This document shows positions 34,551-43,600 of a stretch of DNA of 64,000 nt, in pieces. The first letter of the stretch is position 1, and the number at the start of each line of letters is the position of its first letter. The notes under the pieces were generated by a model that was not told where the DNA came from, made no database searches, and worked only from the letters and a program-made list of their open reading frames with translations. Source of the stretch: Blautia coccoides (GTDB lineage: Bacteria; Bacillota; Clostridia; Lachnospirales; Lachnospiraceae); NCBI RefSeq assembly GCF_034355335.1, contig NZ_CP136422.1, positions 1,801,001 through 1,865,000 of the forward strand. Reading direction: 5' to 3'. A program made the position numbers and the translations under genes.

Positions 34551-35888
34551 ATGAAAAAGAATTCAGCGGGAACCTCCCGGACCAGGGATGCCTTCCGCTC
34601 AAAATTTGGTTTTATTGTGGCATGTGTGGGTTCTGCGGTGGGGATGGGAAATATCTGGATGTTTCCTTACCGGACCGGACAGTACGGCGGAGCGGCTTTT
34701 CTGATTCCCTATTTTATATTCGTTGCAATATTGGGATTCTCCGGAGTGGTGGGAGAGATGGCTTTTGGGCGCGCTATGAAGACAGGACCCCTGGGAGCTT
34801 TCGGGAAAGTGATGGAGATGCGGGGGCTGAAGGGAGGAAGGCTCATCGGAATGATCCCTGTCCTTGGCTCACTGGCCATCGGCATCGGCTATTCCGTGGT
34901 GGTTGGCTGGTTTCTGCGGTTTTTGTGGGGGTCTCTTTCAGGGAACATGTTTCACGCCGCTGATGTCTCAGCCTATTTTGGAGAGATAGCCGGTAACTTT
35001 GGGAGTACGGGCTGGCATATGGCCGGTCTGGCTGTGACCTTTGTTATTATGGCTTTCGGGGTTTCCAAGGGCATAGAGAAGATGAACAAGATCATGATGC
35101 CCCTGTTTTTTATATTCTTTTTATTTCTCATGATCCGTGTGCTGACCCTGGGGAATGCGGGTGCGGGATATAAATATCTCTTCGTGCCGAAATGGGAATA
35201 TCTCATGCAGCCCAAGACCTGGGTGTTTGCCCTTGGGCAGGCGTTCTTTTCCCTGTCTTTGGCCGGTTCCGGCACACTGGTATACGGCAGTTATCTGTCA
35301 AAGGATGTGGATGTGGTGGAGAGTGCCAGAAACGTGGCGTTTTTTGATACCTGTGCGGCTATCCTTGCCGGCCTGGTAGTGATCCCTGCGGTTTTTGCCT
35401 TTGGATTGGATGTGTCAGCAGGGCCGCCCCTTATGTTCATTACCCTTCCCGAGGTCTTCAGACAGATGCCTTTTGGACAGGTGTTCGCAGTGGTGTTTTT
35501 TGTGGCGGTGCTGTTTGCAGCGGTCACCTCTTTGATGAATCTCTTTGAGACGCCCATTGAGGCGCTCCAGGAACAGTTTGGCCTGTCCAGAAAGATGGCG
35601 GTGATCCTGGTGGCGTTTGCCGCTGCCGCTGTGGGAATCTTTATTGAGAGTGCTGATATGGTCAGTGTGTGGATGGATGTGGTTTCCATCTATATTATTC
35701 CTCTGGGAGCACTTCTGGCGGCAGTGATGTTTTTCTGGGCAGCGCCCAGGGGATTTGCCAGAGAACAGGTGCAGACCGGACGCAGAAAACCTCTTGGAAA
35801 ATGGTTCGAGCCGGCCACAAAATATCTCTTTGTGGGACTGACTTTTGTTGTGTATATTTTAGGAATTTTCTATGGTGGGATTGGTTGA
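34551..35888 (+). CDS. Sodium-dependent transporter, neurotransmitter:sodium symporter family
   Basis: 445 residues from ATG 34551, with AAAAGGATGGG upstream. FGFIVACVGSAVGMGNIWMFPY at residues about 14-35 is the NSS helix 1 signature with the unwound sodium site. About 11-12 membrane helices follow. Bacterial homologues (LeuT, MhsT, TnaT) import hydrophobic amino acids with sodium. The substrate here is not determinable. It stands alone between the lpl terminator and the ddh promoter. Confidence 0.93.
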   Translation: MKKNSAGTSRTRDAFRSKFGFIVACVGSAVGMGNIWMFPYRTGQYGGAAFLIPYFIFVAILGFSGVVGEMAFGRAMKTGPLGAFGKVMEMRGLKGGRLIGMIPVLGSLAIGIGYSVVVGWFLRFLWGSLSGNMFHAADVSAYFGEIAGNFGSTGWHMAGLAVTFVIMAFGVSKGIEKMNKIMMPLFFIFFLFLMIRVLTLGNAGAGYKYLFVPKWEYLMQPKTWVFALGQAFFSLSLAGSGTLVYGSYLSKDVDVVESARNVAFFDTCAAILAGLVVIPAVFAFGLDVSAGPPLMFITLPEVFRQMPFGQVFAVVFFVAVLFAAVTSLMNLFETPIEALQEQFGLSRKMAVILVAFAAAAVGIFIESADMVSVWMDVVSIYIIPLGALLAAVMFFWAAPRGFAREQVQTGRRKPLGKWFEPATKYLFVGLTFVVYILGIFYGGIG

Positions 35889-35905
35889 TTTATGAATTTT
35901 GCAGG

Positions 35906-35934
35906 TTGAAGTGAAAAAGGGAATTTGTTATACT
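35906..35934 (+). promoter_or_regulatory. Promoter upstream of ddh
   Basis: TTGAAG (35906-35911), 17-base spacer, TATACT (35929-35934). A second TTTACA-containing candidate lies about 50 bases downstream. Confidence 0.55.
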
Positions 35935-36014
35935 TAGTGAGACGAAAAGGACGGTTTGTTTACAAAACGGCTTTGTCGTATACACTATAGAAAAATTGAC
36001 AGGAGAGGTAAAGG

Positions 36015-37001
36015 ATGAGTATAAGAATCGGAATTTTAGGCTATGGTAATCTGGGACGCGGAGTGGAATGTGCGGTAAAACAGAACCCGGATATGGAACT
36101 GGCTGCTGTTTTTACACGCCGTAATCCTGCGGACGTCCATATCATGACAGAGACTGCAAAGGTTTATCATGTGGATGAGGCTGTGAAGATGAAGGATGAG
36201 ATCGACGTCCTGATCCTGTGCGGCGGAAGCGCTACTGATCTACCGAAGCAGACACCTGAGTTTGCACAGTATTTTAACGTAGTGGACAGCTTTGATACTC
36301 ATGCGAAAATACCGGAGCATTTTGCAGATGTGGACGCAGCCGCAAAGAAGAGCGGTAAGATCGGCCTGATCTCTGTTGGCTGGGATCCGGGAATGTTTTC
36401 TTTAAACCGTCTGTATGCCAATGCTGTTCTGCCGGAGGGAACAGATTATACCTTCTGGGGAAAAGGCGTCAGCCAGGGACATTCCGATGCAGTCAGAAGG
36501 ATTGAAGGCGTAGTGGATGCAAGGCAGTATACCATTCCTGTGGAAAAAGCTCTTACAGCAGTCAGAAACGGGGAGAATCCCACACTCACAACAGGTGAAA
36601 AACATACCCGTGAGGTGTTTGTGACGGTAGAAGAGGGCGCTGATAGAGAGCGGATAGAAAAAGAGATCAAGACCATGCCAAATTATTTTGATGAATATGA
36701 GACAACAGTACATTTCATCAGCGAGGAGCAGATGAAGGCAGAACATGCCGGGCTTCCTCACGGCGGATTTGTGATCCGTACAGGTAAGACAGGATGGGAA
36801 CAGGAGCACAGCCATGTGATCGAATACAGTTTGAAACTGGATTCCAACCCTGAGTTCACGTCCTCTGTCATTGTGGCTTATGCTAGAGCGGCATATCGTC
36901 TGAACCGGGAAGGACAGAGCGGATGCAGAACCGTCTTTGACATTGCGCCGGCCTATTTAACTGTAAAATCTCCGGAGGAACTTCGGAAACACATGCTGTA
37001 A
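36015..37001 (+). CDS. ddh: meso-Diaminopimelate dehydrogenase
   Basis: 328 residues, RBS AGGAGAGG. The NADP fold begins IRIGILGYGNLGRGVE. Family segments include GGSATDLPKQTPEFA, FNVVDSFDTHAKIPEH, SVGWDPGMFSLNR and GVSQGHSDAVRRI. The enzyme makes meso-diaminopimelate directly from tetrahydrodipicolinate by reductive amination, feeding lysine and peptidoglycan synthesis. Length fits the family exactly. It is followed 19 bases later by a YitT-like membrane protein that may be co-transcribed. Confidence 0.95.
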   Translation: MSIRIGILGYGNLGRGVECAVKQNPDMELAAVFTRRNPADVHIMTETAKVYHVDEAVKMKDEIDVLILCGGSATDLPKQTPEFAQYFNVVDSFDTHAKIPEHFADVDAAAKKSGKIGLISVGWDPGMFSLNRLYANAVLPEGTDYTFWGKGVSQGHSDAVRRIEGVVDARQYTIPVEKALTAVRNGENPTLTTGEKHTREVFVTVEEGADRERIEKEIKTMPNYFDEYETTVHFISEEQMKAEHAGLPHGGFVIRTGKTGWEQEHSHVIEYSLKLDSNPEFTSSVIVAYARAAYRLNREGQSGCRTVFDIAPAYLTVKSPEELRKHML

Positions 37002-37020
37002 GAACAGCAGATGAGGAAAA

Positions 37021-37887
37021 ATGAAAGCGAATATTGATTTTAAAACAGAGGCAAAGAGAGTTGTCTTTGGGCTTGCAGGCGCCATTATCATGGCTGTAAA
37101 TATTAAAACATTTGTAAGGGCAGGCGGTTTGTATCCGGGTGGATTTAATGGAGTCACTCTTCTGATCCAGACTATATTTGAACGGTTTATGGGAATCGCC
37201 CTGCCGTTTACACTGATCAACCTGGTTCTGAATGCGATCCCAACGATTGTTTGCTTTAAAGCCATAGGTAAGAAATTTACAGTCAGTTCGGCCCTGATCA
37301 TTGTGCTGACCAGTGTTCTTACCGATATCATACCGTATCAGCCGATCACCCAGGATATCCTGCTGATCTCCGTGTTCGGCGGACTGCTGAACGGTTTCGC
37401 TGTGAGTCTTTGTCTTATGGGAGGAACCAGCGGCGGAGGTACGGATTTTATCGCTATTTATTTCGCTGAGAAGAAAAACAGGGATGTCTGGAATTTTATC
37501 CTGCTGGGCAACGGGTGTGTGCTGGTGATCGCGGGTATTTTGTTTGGATGGGATAAGGCTCTTTATTCTATCATCTTCCAGTTTACATCCACACAGATCA
37601 TCCATATGCTTCACACAGCATATAAAAAAGAGACCCTGTTTATCGTTACAGATTGTCCCGATGAAGTATATCAGGAGATTTACGAGGTTACCAATCACAG
37701 CGCAACGGAGTTTGCCGCTACCGGATGCTATTCCAACGAAGGGCGGAAGATGCTGTACTCCGTAGTTTCCAGCGCGGAGGCAAAAGTGCTGGTGACAAGA
37801 GTGCGAAAGGCAGACCCCAAGGCGTTTATCAATGTGATCAAGACGGATTTTCTGGAGGGGCATTTTTATCAGAAGACAGATTATTAG
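37021..37887 (+). CDS. YitT family membrane protein
   Basis: 288 residues. Five or six membrane helices (AAKRV start, then FGLAGAIIMAVNIKTFVRAGGLYPGGFNG) belong to the DUF161 repeat region. A C-terminal soluble DUF2179 domain of about 90 residues follows, with TLFIVTDCPDEVYQEI and GRKMLYSVVSSAEAKVL. The family is widespread in Firmicutes with unclear transport function. A terminator follows directly. Confidence 0.92.
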   Translation: MKANIDFKTEAKRVVFGLAGAIIMAVNIKTFVRAGGLYPGGFNGVTLLIQTIFERFMGIALPFTLINLVLNAIPTIVCFKAIGKKFTVSSALIIVLTSVLTDIIPYQPITQDILLISVFGGLLNGFAVSLCLMGGTSGGGTDFIAIYFAEKKNRDVWNFILLGNGCVLVIAGILFGWDKALYSIIFQFTSTQIIHMLHTAYKKETLFIVTDCPDEVYQEIYEVTNHSATEFAATGCYSNEGRKMLYSVVSSAEAKVLVTRVRKADPKAFINVIKTDFLEGHFYQKTDY

Positions 37888-37926
37888 GAAAAAGGACTGC
37901 TGTGGAGATACAGCAGTTCTTTTTTG
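37888..37926 (+). terminator. Terminator after yitT-like gene
   Basis: GGACTGCTG pairs with CAGCAGTTC around TGGAGATA, followed by TTTTTT. Confidence 0.88.
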
Positions 37927-38079
37927 GGGGAAAGAGAGATTTATAGGATATTTTGTGGTATCATAAATGATAGATTGCTTTTTGTCAGAAGCTGTGTGGG
38001 CACCGGACAGTTAGATGGAATACTAGAAACTGTAGAGGTACAGCACGGTTACATTATGATCAGACTGGGTGGGTGAAGT

Positions 38080-38826
38080 ATGAATTATGTGAGTCATTTG
38101 CTGGATGACATGGATATGAGGGAAGTGATAGGACAGACAGGGGCCGGTGTTGAGAGTATAGAGTTTGCCATTTCAGAGAACCTGGACTGTCTGGAAGAGA
38201 AAGCTGACAGGTATGAAAAGAGGTTGGAGGAGATGGGGTGCAGAAACCTGATCCTTCACGGGCCATTTTTGGATCTGAATCCTATGACTTTTGATTCTCT
38301 GATCCTGGATGTCACAAGGAAAAGATATGAACAGGCGTACTGGGCGGCAAAGAGGCTGGGCGCCGACAAGCTGGTGTTCCATACCTGTTATGTGCCGGAT
38401 GTATATCTGCTGATTGGGTGGGCTGACAGGATCGCTGATTTTTATAAGCGTTTTCTGGAAGGCAGAGAAGGAATCCAGATTGTGATGGAAAATGTGTTTG
38501 ACAGGGAGGCGGAGCCTGTCCTTGAGGCGGTTCGGAAAGTGGATCATCCTGATTTTGGAATCTGTCTGGATATGGGACATGCACATTGCTATTCAGATAT
38601 GCCGGCTGCCGCATGGGCAGAACTGTTTGGCAGTTATATCAAACATGTGCATGTGCACGACAATATGGGAGACAGGGATGCCCACTGGGGACTGGGAAAA
38701 GGAAACCTGGATTATAAAAAGGTAATAAAGACAATAAAAAAGAACAATCCGAAGGTATCTTTTACGATAGAGTGCAGCCAGAAAGAGGATGTGCTGCAGT
38801 CTGTTTCAGAACTTCAGGCTCTGTAA
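38080..38826 (+). CDS. Sugar phosphate isomerase/epimerase family protein (AP endonuclease 2 fold)
   Basis: 248 residues. The xylose-isomerase-like TIM-barrel family is supported by GAGVESIEFAI, ILHGPFLDLNP, KLVFHTCY, IVMENVFDREAEP, GICLDMGHAH and HVHDNMGDRDAHWGLGKGNLDY. The acidic and His residues at strand ends are the expected metal ligands. Members isomerise or epimerise sugars or act as endonuclease IV relatives. The exact reaction is unknown. The ribosome site (GGTGGGTG) is modest. Confidence 0.88.
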   Translation: MNYVSHLLDDMDMREVIGQTGAGVESIEFAISENLDCLEEKADRYEKRLEEMGCRNLILHGPFLDLNPMTFDSLILDVTRKRYEQAYWAAKRLGADKLVFHTCYVPDVYLLIGWADRIADFYKRFLEGREGIQIVMENVFDREAEPVLEAVRKVDHPDFGICLDMGHAHCYSDMPAAAWAELFGSYIKHVHVHDNMGDRDAHWGLGKGNLDYKKVIKTIKKNNPKVSFTIECSQKEDVLQSVSELQAL

Positions 38827-38827
38827 A

Positions 38828-38858
38828 AAAAGCAGCTCCAAGCGAGCTGCTTTTTTCA
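38828..38858. terminator. Bidirectional terminator between convergent genes
   Basis: AAAAAAGCAGCTC and GAGCTGCTTTTTT form a perfect stem around CAAGC, serving the isomerase gene on plus and the PurF-like gene on minus. Confidence 0.92.
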
Positions 38859-38868
38859 GTAGATGATT

Positions 38869-40287
38869 TTATTTTTTACCGTCGAAACAGTGTGTACACA
38901 TTTTACAAGGGCTAAGGCCAATGGAGGCGGTCAAATCATCCAGACGGTGATAGTGAAGCGTGGTGAAATTAAGCTGTCTGCCAATCTCCTCCAGCATTTC
39001 CTTATAGTTGGCGGAATCCGGGTTGGCGTAGTCGGCCAGTACTTCATCGGAGACATTGTCTCCCTCCCGGTCTGCAATGATACGGCGGGTGATCAGATCC
39101 ATTTCAGATTTGGAACGGGAGAAGTTCAGGTACGGACAGCCGAACAAAAGCGGCGGGCAGGCCGGACGGATATGAACTTCTTTGGCTCCGCTGCTGTACA
39201 GGAATTCTGTTGTCTCGCGGAGCTGTGTTCCGCGGACAATGGAGTCGTCGATCAGCAGAAGACTCTTGTTCTTGATCAGCGCTTCCACAGGGATCAGCTT
39301 CATACGGGCGATAAGGTTTCTCTGGCTCTGCTGTGTCGGCATGAAGGAGCGGGGCCAGGTTGGTGTATATTTGATAAACGGGCGGGAGAATGGAATGCCG
39401 GATTCATTGGCATAGCCGATGGCGTGCGCAATACCGGAGTCAGGAACACCGGCAACCAGGTCCGGTTTTACGTTTTCTCTCTGGGCATCACGCTGTGCCA
39501 GTTTCTTGCCGCATTCATAGCGCATTTCTTCTACATTGATGCCTTCGTAGGTAGAGGTGGGGTAGCCGTAATACACCCACAGGAAGGAACAGATTTTCAT
39601 TTCCTCACGGGGCTTTACTAAAGTCTCAGCGCTTTCCGGGGTGAGGAATACAACCTCTCCGGGGCCAAGTTCACGGCAGGTTTCGTATCCCAGATTGAAA
39701 AAGGCAAAGCTTTCAAAGGATGCGCAGAACGCATCTTCTTTTTTGCCCAGGATTACAGGGGTACGGCCCATCCGGTCACGGGCGGCATAGATTCCCTTTG
39801 GGGTAAGCAGCATCAGTGTCATGGAACCTTCCACCAGCTCCTGTACATACTGTATGCCTTCTACAATGGTGGATTTCTGGTTGATCAGGGACGCCACCAT
39901 CTCGGTTGGGTTGATGCTTCCGCCGCTCATTTCCAGAAAATGCGTACATCCGTTTTTGTAAGAGATATCCACAAGTTCCTCCATATTGTTGATCTTTCCC
40001 ACGGTAGTGATGGCGAAGCTGCCCAGATGTGACTGTACTAAAAGCGGCTGCGGCTCGTTGTCAGAGATACAGCCAATACCCATATTGCCCTCCAGTTCGT
40101 TTAAGTCTCCGTCGAACTTTGTACGGAAGGGGGTATTTTCGATATTGTGAATCGAACGGTTGAATCCATTTGGTCCATAGACTGCCAAACCGCCTCTTCT
40201 TGTGCCTAGATGAGAATGATAGTCTGTTCCGAAAAACAAATCCAGAGTGCAGCTGGATTTAGAAGCTACTCCAAATATTCCACCCAT
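38869..40287 (-). CDS. Amidophosphoribosyltransferase-like protein lacking the glutaminase Cys
   Basis: 472 residues, close to Bacillus PurF. The phosphoribosyltransferase domain is intact, with LLLIDDSIVRGTQ (PRPP loop) near residues 340-353. Cys residues in ICSFLW, FGCPY and CKMC correspond in position to the four Fe-S ligands of Gram-positive PurF. The N-terminal Ntn glutaminase domain is present (YHSHLGTRRGG, ISDNEPQPLL), but the protein begins MGGIFG. The nucleophile Cys that must follow the initiator Met is Gly. Glutamine hydrolysis should therefore be lost. It may use free ammonia, act on another acceptor, or be regulatory. RBS AAAAAGGAG is 7 bases before the ATG. It is not located with other pur genes. 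Confidence 0.9.
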   Translation of the reverse strand: MGGIFGVASKSSCTLDLFFGTDYHSHLGTRRGGLAVYGPNGFNRSIHNIENTPFRTKFDGDLNELEGNMGIGCISDNEPQPLLVQSHLGSFAITTVGKINNMEELVDISYKNGCTHFLEMSGGSINPTEMVASLINQKSTIVEGIQYVQELVEGSMTLMLLTPKGIYAARDRMGRTPVILGKKEDAFCASFESFAFFNLGYETCRELGPGEVVFLTPESAETLVKPREEMKICSFLWVYYGYPTSTYEGINVEEMRYECGKKLAQRDAQRENVKPDLVAGVPDSGIAHAIGYANESGIPFSRPFIKYTPTWPRSFMPTQQSQRNLIARMKLIPVEALIKNKSLLLIDDSIVRGTQLRETTEFLYSSGAKEVHIRPACPPLLFGCPYLNFSRSKSEMDLITRRIIADREGDNVSDEVLADYANPDSANYKEMLEEIGRQLNFTTLHYHRLDDLTASIGLSPCKMCTHCFDGKK

Positions 40288-40678
40288 TGATTTTTCTCCT
40301 TTTTCATAAGAATTCTGTTATTGTGACTACAGAAAGTTCACTGTGTGCAATTTCCGCAGTTTTTCCGATGCAGTCTTTATTATATACTCATAAGACTGGG
40401 TTCGTAAAGTCGTTTTGCCAACTTTTTTTACTTCGCAGGAGAGAAAAAATAGTGTATAATGAGGACGAAAGAAGTAAAATTCTACAATTATAAAAGAAAA
40501 GAAGATGTAAATATTTCGTCATCATTTGGCAGGTCTGCGCATGGACCGCGCTGCCCGTATGAATGTGTTGGGCAGCCGGACAGAAATTCTATGATCTGAG
40601 GAGATTCAGCGTGGATTTTGCCTGTTACCGTGAAGGTGGAAAATGGTTACAATATTTCATCTATATGGGAATGAGCCG
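40288..40678. other. Divergent intergenic region with competing hairpins
   Basis: It contains the minus-strand start region of the PurF-like gene, with TATAAT on minus near 40380. On plus, GGCAG (40528) can pair with CTGCC (40551), whereas CTGCCC (40551-40556) can instead pair with GGGCAG (40570-40575). A dispersed repeat lies at 40624-40650. I see no gene in it. Confidence 0.5.
40624..40650 (+). repeat. Dispersed GTTACCGTGAAGGTGGAAAATGGTTAC repeat
   Basis: 27 bases, with GTTACCGTGAAGG at left and GGTTAC at right. It lies 28 bases upstream of the glycosylase start. Confidence 0.6.
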
Positions 40679-41179
40679 ATGAAAAATCAGACAGAATATG
40701 TGAAGCATACGTTTGCACCGGTTTATGACAGCAGTTCCAGGGTTCTGCTGTTGGGGACGATGCCTTCGCCTAAATCCAGAGAAGAAGGATTTTACTACGG
40801 GCACCCCAGGAACCGGTTCTGGAAAGTGATGGGGGAAGTGCTCGGTGAAGAGACTCCCGGTACAATAGAAGAGAAGAAAAGGATGCTGCTGGCTCACAAG
40901 GTTGCAGTGTGGGATGTGCTCAAAAGCTGTGAGATACGCGGGGCGGATGACGGGAGTATTAAAAATCCGGCTGCAAATGATATGTCAGTAGTGCTGGAAG
41001 CTGCGCCCATAAAAGCTGTTTTTGCTACAGGGCAGAAGGCGGCAGCGCTTTACAGAAAATATTGTGAGCCGTGTACGGGTATGCCGGTGATACAGCTTCC
41101 GTCAACCAGTCCGGCAAACTGCGGTATGAAATATGAGACGATCCTGGATGCTTACCGGGAAATTTTAAAATATTTGTGA
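40679..41179 (+). CDS. DNA glycosylase, deoxyinosine/uracil type
   Basis: 166 residues from ATG 40679; an upstream ATG at 40643 lies inside the dispersed repeat and is a less attractive alternative. LLLGTMPSPKSREEGFYYGHPRNRFW and the C-terminal LPSTSPAN match the Mug/hypoxanthine-DNA glycosylase group of the uracil-DNA glycosylase superfamily. The first motif carries catalytic-side residues and the SPAN segment is the minor-groove loop. The protein would excise deaminated bases. It is followed 20 bases later by exonuclease III, which cuts the resulting abasic sites: a coherent base-excision repair pair. Confidence 0.9.
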   Translation: MKNQTEYVKHTFAPVYDSSSRVLLLGTMPSPKSREEGFYYGHPRNRFWKVMGEVLGEETPGTIEEKKRMLLAHKVAVWDVLKSCEIRGADDGSIKNPAANDMSVVLEAAPIKAVFATGQKAAALYRKYCEPCTGMPVIQLPSTSPANCGMKYETILDAYREILKYL

Positions 41180-41199
41180 GGAACAGAGAGGAGTAGTAT

Positions 41200-41955
41200 A
41201 TGAAATTTATATCATGGAATGTGAATGGCCTTCGTGCCTGTGTACAGAAAGGATTTACGGAGTATTTTCAGGAGGCGGACGCGGACTTTTTTTGTCTGCA
41301 GGAGACCAAGCTTCAGGAGGGACAGATTGATTTTGCCCCGGAGGGATATTACGCCTATTGGAATTATGCGGTGAAGAAAGGGTATTCAGGTACTGCAATA
41401 TTTGCCAAGAAGGAGCCGATTTCTGTGGCTTATGGAATTGGAATTGAAGAGCATGATCAGGAGGGCAGGGTGATCACTCTGGAATATGATGAGTTCTATC
41501 TTGTGACCTGTTATACGCCTAATTCACAGAACGAGCTGGCAAGGTTATCTTACAGGATGGAGTGGGAGGATGCGTTCAGGGCGTATCTTTTAAAGCTGGA
41601 TGAGAAAAAGGCAGTGGTCATGTGCGGAGATCTGAATGTGGCACATAAAGAGATCGATTTGAAGAATCCTAAGACGAACAGGCATAATGCAGGCTTTACA
41701 GATGAGGAGAGGGGTAAGTTTACAGAGCTTCTGGAGGCTGGATTTACGGATAGTTTCCGGTATTTTTATCCGGAGGAGACAGGAATTTATTCCTGGTGGT
41801 CTTATCGGTTTGAGGCTAGAGAAAAAAATGCGGGGTGGAGGATTGATTACTTCTGTGTGTCTCAGAGATTGGAGGAGAAATTGGTTTCTGCGGGGATTCA
41901 TACGGAGGTGTTTGGGTCGGATCATTGTCCGGTGGAAGTGGTTATAGAAATTTAG
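41200..41955 (+). CDS. xth: Exodeoxyribonuclease III
   Basis: 251 residues. Family signatures include [20 protein letters not shown] (metal Glu), [25 protein letters not shown] with Asp/Asn catalytic residues, [23 protein letters not shown] and the final SDHCPVEV with Asp-His. It is an AP endonuclease/3'-5' exonuclease. With the glycosylase upstream it forms a two-gene base-excision module. A large structured repeat begins 17 bases after the stop. Confidence 0.96.
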   Translation: MKFISWNVNGLRACVQKGFTEYFQEADADFFCLQETKLQEGQIDFAPEGYYAYWNYAVKKGYSGTAIFAKKEPISVAYGIGIEEHDQEGRVITLEYDEFYLVTCYTPNSQNELARLSYRMEWEDAFRAYLLKLDEKKAVVMCGDLNVAHKEIDLKNPKTNRHNAGFTDEERGKFTELLEAGFTDSFRYFYPEETGIYSWWSYRFEAREKNAGWRIDYFCVSQRLEEKLVSAGIHTEVFGSDHCPVEVVIEI

Positions 41956-41971
41956 GTGGGTTAAGGCGGAC

Positions 41972-42189
41972 GGGAAGCAGTCTGTGAGCGGAGGGCAGCC
42001 GGGGCAGAGGGCATCAGACAGACGGAGCACTCCGCTGGGCAGAAGCTAACCTGCTCCCAGTCACTAAGCTCATCGCCTTAGGGCTCTTCGCTAAGTGTCT
42101 GGGGCAGGTGGATCTTCCGCCCGCTCCGCGAAACACCGCCTGCCTGATGCCCTCTGCCCCGGCTGCCCTCCGCTCACAGACTGCTTCCC
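41972..42189. repeat. Variable-arm palindromic element, copy 1
   Basis: Left arm 41972-42017 and right arm 42144-42189 are perfect 46-bp inverted repeats. The 126-base core between them shares blocks with copies 2 and 3: CTCCGCTGG, AGCTAACCTGCTCCC, GGGGCAGGTGGATCT and CCGCTCCGCGAAACACCG. An inner stem pairs 42056-42068 with 42091-42103. The element starts GGGAAG after GGAC and ends TTCCC before a CTGG-rich flank, as in the other copies. The arm sequence is unlike that of the other copies. No transposase is nearby. Confidence 0.88.
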
Positions 42190-42224
42190 TGGTGGCTGGT
42201 ATCCCACGGGGGTGGAGGAAAAGA

Positions 42225-42510
42225 AGAAAGATAAAAGATAAAAAAGAAGAAAGACATAAAAGAAGAAAGACAAAAAAGATTAAAAAATGAGAAAGAGAAA
42301 AAGATAAGAAAGTCAAAAAGACAAGAGGGACAAAAATAAGAAAGTTAAAAAGATAAGAAAGAGAAAAAGATAAAAAGATAAGAAAGTCAAAAAGATAACA
42401 AAGACAAGAGGGACAAAAAAGAAAAAATTCAAAAAGACAAGAGAATAAAGGACAAGAAAATAAAAGATTAAAAATAATAGATTAAAGATTAAAAGATTAA
42501 ATTATGTATG
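42225..42510. repeat. Purine-rich low-complexity repeat tract
   Basis: About 285 bases in which the plus strand is almost entirely A and G. It is built from degenerate AAAAAGATAAGAAAGTC and AAAGACAAGAGGGAC units that occur more than once. It lies between palindromic element copy 1 and selD. I see no gene in it, although frames stay open by composition. Confidence 0.85.
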
Positions 42511-42544
42511 GATTGAGAGGAATGGGCTTGGATAGGAGATTGTT

Positions 42545-43588
42545 ATGGGTGTTGGGGTGAAATTGACGGAGTTTTCTAAGAGTGCGGGGTGTGCGGCTAA
42601 GATTGGGCCGGGGGTTTTGGCGGAGGTGGTTGGGAGACTGCCTTCGGCTGTGGATGAAAATTTGATGGTGGGGGTTGAGACGGCAGATGACGCGGCAGTA
42701 TATCGGGTGTCAGATGAGGTGGCGCTGATCCAGACCGTGGATTTTTTTCCGCCTATGGTGGATGACCCTTATACGTTCGGTCAGATCGCGGCGGCTAATG
42801 CACTGAGTGATGTGTATGCTATGGGCGGTGAGCCACGGCTGGCTTTGAATGTGGTTGCCTTCCCTAACTGCTTGGGCGCTGAGGTGCTGGGGGAGATACT
42901 GGCAGGTGGAGCTTCTAAGGTGCAGGAGGCCGGGGCAGTGCTGGCTGGCGGACACTCGATCAATGATGAGGAGCCTAAATATGGGCTCTGTGTTTCGGGA
43001 TTTGTGCATCCGGACAGGATTTGGAAGAATGGAGGAGCGCAGGCTGGCGATGTGCTGCTTTTGACTAAGCCTTTAGGGGTGGGCCTGATCAATACGGCTG
43101 TGAAGGCAGGTATGGCATCTGCTGAGGCGGAGAAAAGGGCGGTTGAGAGTATGAGCTGTCTGAATAAAATAGCGATGGAAGTGCTCAGGGAGGCTGAGAT
43201 ACATAGCTGTACAGATGTGACAGGGTTTGGCCTGACAGGCCATGCATTGGAGACGGCAAGGGCGAGCAAAGCTTCACTTGTGATTGAAACAAAAAAGCTG
43301 GAAGTGCTGCCGGATGCCCTTTTTTATGCTTCTATGGGCTTGGTTCCTGAGGGGACATACAGGAATAAGGAGTTTAATAAAAAGGATGTCAGGATCGAGG
43401 AACAGGTGGATGAGGCACTGGAAGATCTGGTCTTTGATCCCCAGACTTCAGGGGGACTTTTAGTGAGCCTGCCCGGGAGAGACGCGGAGATGGTACTCAG
43501 AAAGCTTGAACAGGCGGGATATCCTTTGAAGGCAGGTATTGTAGGATTTGTTACGGATCTGCAGGATAAGTATCTGCTCATCCGATAG
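42545..43588 (+). CDS. selD: Selenide, water dikinase
   Basis: 347 residues. The active-site segment SAGCAAKIGPGVLAEV carries Cys15 and Lys18 in the usual Cys/Sec-x-x-Lys position; here the residue is Cys, not selenocysteine. AIR-synthase-fold motifs follow: DDAAVYRVSD, TVDFFPPMVDDPYTFGQIAAANALSDVYAMGG, GHSIND, TDVTGFGLTGHA and DPQTSGGLL. It makes selenophosphate for selenocysteine or selenouridine synthesis. A class V aminotransferase follows 12 bases later, the usual partner for selenium delivery. Confidence 0.96.
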   Translation: MGVGVKLTEFSKSAGCAAKIGPGVLAEVVGRLPSAVDENLMVGVETADDAAVYRVSDEVALIQTVDFFPPMVDDPYTFGQIAAANALSDVYAMGGEPRLALNVVAFPNCLGAEVLGEILAGGASKVQEAGAVLAGGHSINDEEPKYGLCVSGFVHPDRIWKNGGAQAGDVLLLTKPLGVGLINTAVKAGMASAEAEKRAVESMSCLNKIAMEVLREAEIHSCTDVTGFGLTGHALETARASKASLVIETKKLEVLPDALFYASMGLVPEGTYRNKEFNKKDVRIEEQVDEALEDLVFDPQTSGGLLVSLPGRDAEMVLRKLEQAGYPLKAGIVGFVTDLQDKYLLIR

Positions 43589-43600
43589 GACGGAAAGACG

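Noticed and set aside
36883..37863. Long minus-strand frame of 326 codons
   Set aside because: It lies antisense to the ddh end and the YitT gene; composition-driven.
41972..42189. Invertible promoter (phase-variable inverton)
   Set aside because: Perfect inverted repeats would allow inversion, but the core has no promoter-like hexamers, no invertase gene is close, and core orientation relative to conserved ends is the same in all three copies.
42545..42640. Selenocysteine (in-frame TGA) in SelD
   Set aside because: The active-site codon is TGT, giving Cys15; no in-frame TGA is present.
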